Source of the DNA: an uncultured Eubacteriales bacterium
Lineage (GTDB): Bacteria > Bacillota > Clostridia > Oscillospirales > Acutalibacteraceae
DNA: 7,177 bases
NCBI GenBank assembly: GCA_905198155.1
Contig: CAJKBQ010000063.1
Span: 1-7,177, forward strand
Direction: 5' to 3'
Part shown: positions 1 to 4,850 of the stretch, one piece after another
Layout of the letters: each line of letters begins with the position of its first letter
Numbering within the stretch: position 1 is the stretch's first letter
Notes under the pieces: model-generated
Database searches by the model: none
Told to the model about the DNA's origin: nothing
Seen by the model: only the letters and a program-made list of their open reading frames with translations
Position numbers and translations under genes: made by a program

Positions 1-343
1 GCTTATCCGCTGTTGGATTTTCCAATACCGGACAATCCAATGCCGGGGGCTGTGGTTGTTCGTAAATGGTGTACTCGATAGCGGTCATTTTGCCTTTCTC
101 GTCGCGTCCCTGCCGCCTTGTGATATATCCGGCTTTTTCAAGCTCCCATACAGCGGTGCGGATAGCGTCGATACTTTCCCGGTTGATAAGGGACAGCCCT
201 GCAAGGGTGTAGTCCCAATCTTCGGGAAGTGAGAGCATTTGCGACAACAAGCCCTTTGCCTTTAGGGAAAGTTCCTTGTTGCGTAAATGGTGGTTGCTCA
301 TAACCGTATAACCTTTGTTCTTTTCCACGCGGAAAACTGCCAT
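1..343 (-). CDS. Winged-helix replication initiator-like protein of an ICE (C-terminus beyond window)
   Basis: This minus-strand gene starts at the ATG complementary to 341-343 and runs off the left edge, leaving 114 codons. The start is supported by an AAAGGAG ribosome binding site about 10 nt upstream. The N-terminus reads MAVFRVEKNKGYTVMSNHHL, followed by LSLKAKGLLSQMLSLPEDWDY, a TLAGLSLINRES helix-turn-helix, then an AVWELEKAGYITRRQ recognition/wing segment ending near residue 80. This is the HTH_36 (winged helix) N-terminal domain, which I know from replication initiator or DnaD-like proteins of integrative conjugative elements and plasmids in gut Firmicutes. There it probably binds the element's origin. 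A proline-containing linker begins near residue 95 (QPQPPALDCPV), and the usual C-terminal domain would lie outside the window. Family membership is from recognition; the replication role is inferred. It points away from the core genes on the right. Confidence 0.8.
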   Translation of the reverse strand, partial: MAVFRVEKNKGYTVMSNHHLRNKELSLKAKGLLSQMLSLPEDWDYTLAGLSLINRESIDAIRTAVWELEKAGYITRRQGRDEKGKMTAIEYTIYEQPQPPALDCPVLENPTADK

Positions 344-371
344 AGCTTCGTCACTCCTTTTCGTTGGATTT

Positions 372-483
372 GTTACGCAGTAGAAACGCGGTTTTGAGGG
401 AAAAGGTATCAACCCTTGTCTTTCTCATTTCCGCGCTCTAAGAGCCGCATAAATCAAGGCTTTGTTTGCCCTTACTGCGTAAC
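372..483 (-). repeat. 11-bp inverted repeat in the leader of the ICE replication gene
   Basis: GTTACGCAGTA at 372-382 and its exact complement TACTGCGTAAC at 473-483 are separated by 90 nt. They lie between the minus-strand terminator and the ribosome binding site of the replication gene. The arms could form a long-range stem in the leader RNA, or be two copies of a protein site in opposite orientation. The match is directly visible; the function is unknown. Confidence 0.5.
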
Positions 484-646
484 ATGAGGGCATAAAAAAA
501 GCAGCGTTCCTGTTCTCCTGTGTAGGAGTGAGAAACGCCGCCTTATAGGTGGTGCTTATTTTATTTTTTCTTTTCGACGTGCCGCGTAAGGTGGTGCAGC
601 GGTCTATCCGGCAGTCCGCAGGTGCTTTTTGCATATCAAGGCTCAA
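425..646 (-). CDS. Doubtful small ORF in the leader of the ICE replication gene
   Basis: This open frame of 73 codons opens with a TTG at 646 and has an internal ATG four codons later (634). Neither start has a convincing ribosome binding site. The product is basic with no recognisable domain. The middle of the frame (FLTPTQENRNAAFF) is the direct reading of the intrinsic terminator hairpin at 494-538, so the frame is more likely an accident of a structured leader, or at best a leader peptide. I have a vague memory of similar small ORFs annotated as hypothetical proteins in Clostridia ICEs, which would reflect nucleotide conservation of the leader. A real protein cannot be excluded. Confidence 0.25.
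   Translation of the reverse strand: MSLDMQKAPADCRIDRCTTLRGTSKRKNKISTTYKAAFLTPTQENRNAAFFMPSCYAVRANKALIYAALRARK
494..538 (-). terminator. Intrinsic terminator/attenuator upstream of the ICE replication gene
   Basis: Read on the minus strand, an 8-bp outer stem (one G-U pair) is followed by a small internal loop, a 5-bp inner stem CTCCT/AGGAG with an ACAC loop, and then, a few bases beyond the stem, seven consecutive T. This is the classic form of a Rho-independent terminator. It lies about 150 nt upstream of the replication gene start, on the same strand. It could therefore either end an upstream transcript or act as an attenuator in the leader of the replication gene. No known riboswitch fold was recognised. 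Confidence 0.75.
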
Positions 647-803
647 TTCGTTAAAAGTAGTAAATGAGTAGTAAAATCAATCTGCAAACCTGCGAATATG
701 CCTGTAAATCAAGCGTTTTTCAAGACAATCAACTAATTTTGATGTAAATCTTGATGTTTTCTATGATGACGATAGATATGACCCCGAAGAAATCAAACAT
801 ATC

Positions 804-1199
804 ATGATGGATGCTTTTAATTTAGTGGTTCGTCGGTATGGATACGGATACTGTGAAGATTCAACCCGTGTATTTACAATCAAAAAAATTGATTATTGGC
901 GCTCAAGGATAATACAAAGTTGTGACTTCGCAATTGTAAATAACTATACCGACAAATCCGGTACAGTGCTCCAACAGTACATACGATTTAACAAAGAACA
1001 GCGCTCATATATTTGGGCTGATCAGACCAAGGGATACTATACTAAACCCAAAGAAGATTGGCTGAAAAAGCACGGGTATTGGGATGAAGTCCTTGATCGT
1101 TACCTATACAAAAAGAACAATAACGAGGGTTTGGTAAAAAAATCGCGCGCCTTGTACGCCGAAGCGATAAATGAGATTTATATGAAGCACAGAGCGTAA
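804..1199 (+). CDS. Hypothetical protein, probably a 5'-truncated gene remnant
   Basis: From the first ATG this gives 131 residues rich in Lys, Tyr, Trp and Arg (for example SYIWADQTKGYY and KEDWLKKHGYWDEVLDRYLYKK), ending at TAA 1197-1199. I recognise no domain. There is no signal peptide or membrane segment. The same frame stays open upstream to 708, and its translation (NFDVNLDVFYDDDRYDPEEIKHI) looks like genuine protein just before the ATG. Yet it contains no ATG, GTG or TTG, and the ATG at 804 has no ribosome binding site. The natural reading is that the 5' end was lost, perhaps when neighbouring mobile DNA inserted or recombined. The AT-rich composition contrasts sharply with the GC-rich core genes to the right, which suggests foreign origin. 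It may not be expressed. Confidence 0.5.
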   Translation: MMDAFNLVVRRYGYGYCEDSTRVFTIKKIDYWRSRIIQSCDFAIVNNYTDKSGTVLQQYIRFNKEQRSYIWADQTKGYYTKPKEDWLKKHGYWDEVLDRYLYKKNNNEGLVKKSRALYAEAINEIYMKHRA

Positions 1200-1239
1200 T
1201 CGCAAGAAGCAGGTAGAATCAATTGATATTTGAATTACC

Positions 1240-1367
1240 TGATATCTTTTTCGGTTCGCAATTTGCAAAATAGATAATATCTAAAATCGCAAGTGTTATG
1301 TTGTTAATTTATAAAAAAACCTCACCACAAGCGGATTTTTCAAAAAATCCAGTGATATCTTTTTCGG
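1240..1367. repeat. Pair of 15-bp direct repeats
   Basis: TGATATCTTTTTCGG occurs exactly at 1240-1254 and again at 1353-1367, 113 bp apart. The bases just outside the copies differ, so the repeat is exactly 15 bp. Two perfect copies this long are not expected by chance in a window of this size. They could be a duplicated recombination site left by a small element, binding sites, or remains of a local duplication. Confidence 0.55.
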
Positions 1368-1384
1368 AGCTACGAGCCAATATC

Positions 1385-1416
1385 AGGATGTAACGGAAAA
1401 CCGTTACATCCTTTTT
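1385..1416 (+). terminator. Rho-independent terminator
   Basis: A perfect 11-bp stem (GGATGTAACGG / CCGTTACATCC) with an AAAA loop is followed at once by five T at 1412-1416. The stem can be extended by one A-T pair if the first T is used. It faces right. It would stop transcripts coming from the AT-rich remnant gene, whose stop codon is about 190 bp upstream, and insulates the permease operon. Confidence 0.85.
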
Positions 1417-1515
1417 ATTATCCCATTTATTATTCCCAATGAAAGAAACTTTCTCCTATAACTACCCCTCAAAAACAATTTTTGAACGACTTCCGCACGA
1501 ACTTCCCGCCCCCGC

Positions 1516-1544
1516 TTGCAAAAAGCGCCGCAGCATGATATAAT
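1516..1544 (+). promoter_or_regulatory. Sigma-A promoter for the permease/beta-propeller operon
   Basis: A -35 element TTGCAA (1516-1521) is followed by a 17-nt spacer and a perfect -10 TATAAT (1539-1544). The -10 is preceded by TG at 1536-1537, giving an extended -10. Transcription would begin near 1551, a few bases before the heptamer inverted repeat, so that the repeat would lie at the very 5' end of the mRNA. The leader before the permease ATG would be about 180 nt. Confidence 0.7.
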
Positions 1545-1555
1545 TCTTGATAAAG

Positions 1556-1707
1556 AGATAATAGATAAAAGATAATAGATAATAGATACGCCAGTACACC
1601 TTCCCTGCCATACCTCGGGATTCTCCGTACGAAAAACCATCAAAAAAACACCAAGAAAACTTATCATACAAAAATATCTATTATCTATTATGTATTATCT
1701 ATTATCT
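1556..1707. repeat. Facing arrays of a 7-nt repeat forming a 33-nt inverted repeat
   Basis: The left arm (1556-1588) is about 4.7 copies of AGATAAT, with one AGATAAA variant. The right arm (1675-1707) is about 4.7 copies of the complementary TATCTAT unit, with one TATGTAT variant. The two arms are inverted complements over 33 nt with only two mismatches and enclose an 86-nt spacer. As RNA this gives a long A-U-rich stem in the leader of the permease gene, with its end only 9 nt before the ribosome binding site. The overall form resembles a miniature inverted-repeat element, but I see no clear target duplication. Copy-number change by slippage is possible. Confidence 0.8.
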
Positions 1708-1731
1708 AAAACCCCCAAAGGAGGTCCCCCC

Positions 1732-2652
1732 ATGCTCCCAAACATTCTCCTTGTCGCCAGCCAAGTCCTGATGCTGTTCCTGATGATCGCCGTCGGGTGG
1801 TTCTGCGCGGCGCGCAAAATCCTGACAAAAGACGGCGCAGACCAGCTGTCGCGCATTTCGCTGAACATCATCACCCCGTGCGTCATCATCGACGCCCTCC
1901 AGCGCGACCGCGACCCGCAGGTGCTGGCGGAAATGGGTATCAGCATCGCCGTCGGCGCAGGCACCATCCTGCTGGGCACGGCGCTGACCGCACTGCTGTT
2001 CCGCCGCAAGCCCGCCGAAGAGCGCCGCGTGCTGCGGTTCGCCATGAGCTACCCCAACAGCGGCTACATGGGCATCCCGCTGGTGCAGGCGGTGCTGGGC
2101 GACGGCGCGGTGCTGTACGCGGCCAGCTTTGTCATCGCGTTCAACGTGGTGCTGTGGACGTTCGGCGTCCGGTTGATGGGCGGCCGCAAGGAAGTGTCGC
2201 TCCGCTCGGCGCTGGTCAATCCCGGCACGGTCAGCTTCGCGATCGGGCTGGTGCTGTTCGCGCTGAACTGGACGCTGCCCGGGCCGCTCGGCGGCGCGGT
2301 GACGCTGTTCGCCGGGATGAACACCCCCATCGCGATGCTGGCCATCGGCGTATTCATCGCGTTTACCGACCTGCGCCAATGCTTCCGCCGCGCCGAGCTG
2401 TACGGCGCGTGCGCGGTGCGGATGATCGTGATCCCCGCGGCGGTGCTGCTGGCGCTACGCACGATGGGGCTGAGCGCACCGATGCGCACCGCGCTGGTGA
2501 TCTGCGCGTCCGCACCGACCGCCGCTGCGACCAGTATGTTTGCGTCGCGCTACCGGCTGGACACCGGCCTCGCGTCGCAGCTGGTGACGCTGTGCACGCT
2601 GCTGTCGATTGCCACCATGCCGATATTTGCCGCGCTGGCGCAGGCTGCGTAA
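1732..2652 (+). CDS. AEC (auxin efflux carrier) family permease
   Basis: This is an integral membrane transporter of the AEC family (bile/arsenite/riboflavin transporter superfamily), 306 residues, a normal length for the family. The start at 1732 is set by AAAGGAGGT at 1717-1725, six bases before the ATG. An in-frame ATG at 1690 lies inside the heptamer repeat and would put the ribosome binding site within the gene. About ten hydrophobic segments are visible, the first at residues 5-27. Family marks include LNIITPC (residues 44-50), the MSYPNSGYMGIPL signature (105-117), an NTPIAMLAIG helix, and a late SAPTAAATSMFASRY segment. Bacterial members move organic acids such as malate or malonate, but the substrate here cannot be read from the sequence. 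The gene follows a leader with a promoter and inverted repeat, and is 37 bp ahead of the beta-propeller gene, which suggests co-transcription. Confidence 0.88.
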   Translation: MLPNILLVASQVLMLFLMIAVGWFCAARKILTKDGADQLSRISLNIITPCVIIDALQRDRDPQVLAEMGISIAVGAGTILLGTALTALLFRRKPAEERRVLRFAMSYPNSGYMGIPLVQAVLGDGAVLYAASFVIAFNVVLWTFGVRLMGGRKEVSLRSALVNPGTVSFAIGLVLFALNWTLPGPLGGAVTLFAGMNTPIAMLAIGVFIAFTDLRQCFRRAELYGACAVRMIVIPAAVLLALRTMGLSAPMRTALVICASAPTAAATSMFASRYRLDTGLASQLVTLCTLLSIATMPIFAALAQAA

Positions 2653-2689
2653 AACAAATGGATAAAAATCCAAAAGTGAGGGAAAGCAG

Positions 2690-4726
2690 ATGTCTATTTT
2701 GAACGGAACCATCGGCGCGAACATGATTTACCCGGAAACGCCGCCGTTCGGCGCGCCGATTGCGGCGGTTGAATCGCTGCCGACCTGCGGCTGGACGGAC
2801 TGCGCCGCGCTCGACACCGACCCGGACGTGCTGGTCTGCGCGGCACGGGGGATGCTGGAGCTTTGGCGGATTGCGCCGCAGCCGGAGCAGATTGCCGTGC
2901 TGCATGGGCTGGGCGAATCGCGGCAGGTCTGCGTGTCCGGCGGCTGGGCATACGTTGCATCGCGCCCGGACGGCGTGTATGTCTGCGACGTCCGCGACCC
3001 GGCGCATCCGGCAATTGCTGCGCATATCGATTCGATGGAGCTGGCGACCGGCATTTGCGCGGCCGATGGGCTGCTGGCGGTCACCAACCGGCACATGGGC
3101 TGCGAGCTGCACGACGTGCGCGACCCGGCACATCCGGTGTTTCTGGAATCGTTCCGGTGCGGCGAAGCGCAGGCGGTGTGGCTGCACGGACGGCTGATTC
3201 TGATCGGGGATTGGATGAACCGGCAGGTGCGTATATTTGACCGGACGACCCATCCGGCCACGGAACTTTCCCGCATCGCGGTGGACGGCTTTGCCGACGG
3301 GGTCTGCGCGTTTGACCGCGGCGGCCGCACCATCTGCCTGGCGGCCACCGGCCATCACGCGACCCGGCTGCGCAATCGCCGAAAATATCAGAATTACCCC
3401 TATGTTACGGCGGAGATGCTTGCCAACGGATACGGCGGCGGCCACGGGATTACCGTGATCGACCTGACGGAGCCGACGCAGCCGGAGCTGCTTGCCGAGG
3501 TCAAAACCCCGCCGCTGTTCGGCGGGCCGGACACCTGGCGCGTTTTTACGGACGGACAGACCGCGTATTATGCCGATTCGCGCGGCGGACTGTTTGTGCT
3601 GGAACTGACCGATTTGACCGCGCCCAAGATTACCGGGCATTACCGGCTGCCGCAGCGCATCAATCCGCACCCCGCGCCGCCCACCGTGCAGCCGTATGCG
3701 GGCGCGGTGTTGGGCGCGGCCGTAGCAGGCGGTCGGCTGTGCGTCGGAACGATGGAGGACGGCGTTTCGCTGCTGAACCTTGCGGCGCAGCCGTTGTGCC
3801 GCCCGTACCTTACGCAGACGGGGTCGGACTTTGACCCGGTTCCGCCGCGCCGCACGGTGCCGGGGCTGCGCCCGGTGGGCAATGTTGCGGGGCAGGCGCA
3901 TTCGTTCGCGCAGCTGGGCGAAACCTGGTGGTGCGCGATGGGCGACGGCGGGCTGCAATCGCTGTCCGGCGGGCACATGCCGGTGCCGATGGCGTACGAT
4001 GTGTGCGCGTTCGGCGGGTACCTGCTGGTCGCGGAAGGGCGCGACGGCGTCGCCTGCTACGAACCGGACGGCGACGGCCTGCGGCTGCGGTCGCGGGTGC
4101 AGCCGGATGCATCGCGCGCATCGCGGGAGCTGGCGGTGTGCGGCGACCGGGTCGCCGTGCTGCTCGGCGACAGCGCCATCGGGGAACTGACCGTGACGGA
4201 CGGCGTGCTGCGCTGCGTCGGTACGCCGCGCGCCGTCGGGCTGGCGTATCACCGCCACATTGCGCGCACGGCTGCGGCGGATCAGGTGTGCGTGTCGGCC
4301 ATCGCGCGCCCGTCGCTGTGGCGGCTGACGGATGCAGGACCGGTGGGGACGGCACATTTGGCGCGGGACACCTGCCCGTTTTCCGACGGATTCTGCGGCG
4401 CGGGGGACGATTTAATCGCGATTTATGCGCACCGGTACTATGCGCTGCGCCCGCCGGCACAGCTGGCGCAGCTGCCGGACTGCACGCCGATCCCGGTGCC
4501 GGGCGCGGCGCTGGACGGCGAAGCGTTTGCGCTGGGGCACGAACTGCTGCTGCTCAACCGCTGCACCGGCCGCGTGGAACTGCTGGACATTGCCGACCCC
4601 GCCGCGCCGCGTATGCAGGGGCGCTGGGAAACGGGGCTGCATCCGGAATTCGCCGCGCGGGTGGGGCAGGAAATTTGGATTGCGTGCGGCCACGACGGCC
4701 TGTTCGCGATTCCGGCGCTTTTCTGA
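2690..4726 (+). CDS. Large cytoplasmic LVIVD-repeat beta-propeller protein, function unknown
   Basis: The product has 678 residues. It contains repeated strands ending in a D-(I/L/V)-x-(D/E)-P-x-x-P turn, typical of LVIVD repeats, which fold as beta-propeller blades. The clearest are VYVCDVRDPAHP (residues 96-107), CELHDVRDPAHP (138-149), ITVIDLTEPTQP (254-265), LFVLELTDLTAP (301-312) and VELLDIADPAAP (629-640), with weaker blades between; two propellers could fit. Many LVIVD proteins are exported, but this N-terminus has no signal peptide or membrane helix, and cysteines are frequent, so a cytoplasmic location is likely. No catalytic motif is seen. The start at 2690 has a modest GAGGGAAAG site about 5 nt upstream; a second Met at residue 12 lacks one. 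It follows the permease gene by 37 bp, with no terminator between. A scaffold or ligand-binding role is possible but unproven. Confidence 0.8.
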   Translation: MSILNGTIGANMIYPETPPFGAPIAAVESLPTCGWTDCAALDTDPDVLVCAARGMLELWRIAPQPEQIAVLHGLGESRQVCVSGGWAYVASRPDGVYVCDVRDPAHPAIAAHIDSMELATGICAADGLLAVTNRHMGCELHDVRDPAHPVFLESFRCGEAQAVWLHGRLILIGDWMNRQVRIFDRTTHPATELSRIAVDGFADGVCAFDRGGRTICLAATGHHATRLRNRRKYQNYPYVTAEMLANGYGGGHGITVIDLTEPTQPELLAEVKTPPLFGGPDTWRVFTDGQTAYYADSRGGLFVLELTDLTAPKITGHYRLPQRINPHPAPPTVQPYAGAVLGAAVAGGRLCVGTMEDGVSLLNLAAQPLCRPYLTQTGSDFDPVPPRRTVPGLRPVGNVAGQAHSFAQLGETWWCAMGDGGLQSLSGGHMPVPMAYDVCAFGGYLLVAEGRDGVACYEPDGDGLRLRSRVQPDASRASRELAVCGDRVAVLLGDSAIGELTVTDGVLRCVGTPRAVGLAYHRHIARTAAADQVCVSAIARPSLWRLTDAGPVGTAHLARDTCPFSDGFCGAGDDLIAIYAHRYYALRPPAQLAQLPDCTPIPVPGAALDGEAFALGHELLLLNRCTGRVELLDIADPAAPRMQGRWETGLHPEFAARVGQEIWIACGHDGLFAIPALF

Positions 4727-4767
4727 AAAAATTTCCGCCCCCAAACGGACAATTTACAGAATTCCGC

Positions 4768-4796
4768 TTGAAAAAATGCGCATGATCTATTATAAT
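4768..4796 (+). promoter_or_regulatory. Strong sigma-A promoter of the pgk-tpiA-gpmI operon
   Basis: The -35 TTGAAA (4768-4773), a 17-nt spacer and a perfect -10 TATAAT (4791-4796) give a near-consensus promoter, as expected for a highly expressed glycolytic operon. The -10 lies within a perfect 12-bp palindrome, CTATTATAATAG (4787-4798). Transcription should begin near 4803, leaving a leader of about 48 nt. No terminator is seen between the upstream gene and this promoter, so some read-through is likely. Confidence 0.8.
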
Positions 4797-4809
4797 AGTA
4801 ATCAAGCTC

Positions 4810-4827
4810 TTGATATTATTTTCACAA
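4810..4827 (+). promoter_or_regulatory. Candidate Rex operator in the pgk leader
   Basis: TTGATATTATTTTCACAA has the spacing of a Rex site and matches the commonly cited Firmicutes form TTGTTAA-N4-TTAACAA at 11 of 14 defined positions. It starts about 7 nt after the predicted transcription start, where a bound repressor would block transcription. Rex senses the NADH/NAD+ ratio and controls central metabolism in many Firmicutes. The match is imperfect and in AT-rich DNA, so this remains a candidate. The rex gene itself is not in the window. Confidence 0.35.
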
Positions 4828-4850
4828 TTCAAAAAATGAGGTGTGTCATC

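Larger units (their letters stand above)
1200..1731. other. Gene-free, structure-rich intergenic region
   Basis: No credible coding sequence is visible on either strand. Two overlapping minus-strand frames between 1404 and 1671 read through repeats and lack ribosome binding sites. The stretch contains, in order, two copies of a 15-bp direct repeat, a small TAGATA-A-TATCTA palindrome (1271-1283), an 8-bp A/T-rich inverted repeat (1333-1350), a strong terminator, a 7-bp TCAAAAA/TTTTTGA hairpin (1469-1485), a sigma-A promoter, a heptamer inverted repeat, and the ribosome binding site of the permease gene. It forms the border between AT-rich accessory DNA and the GC-rich core. Confidence 0.6.

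Noticed and set aside
1404..1671. Two overlapping minus-strand frames of 87 and 69 codons in the intergenic region
   Set aside because: They run through the heptamer repeat and the promoter, lack ribosome binding sites, and their products are low-complexity.
1589..1674. Riboswitch or T-box in the permease leader
   Set aside because: The 86-nt spacer shows no T-box motif, known aptamer core or terminator; only the heptamer stem is apparent.
1690..1731. Upstream ATG start for the AEC permease
   Set aside because: It lies in the heptamer array and would place the perfect AAAGGAGGT site inside the gene; 1732 is correctly spaced and gives a normal AEC N-terminus.
2363..4357. 664-codon minus-strand frame opposite the permease and beta-propeller genes
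   Set aside because: It is a by-product of GC-rich codon use on the plus strand; the product is Arg/His/Pro/Ala-rich with no domain, while the plus strand encodes recognisable proteins.
4425..4850. Upstream in-frame extension of pgk into the preceding gene
   Set aside because: The extension crosses the pgk promoter and leader, reads as Arg-rich nonsense, and bypasses the good ribosome binding site before 4851.
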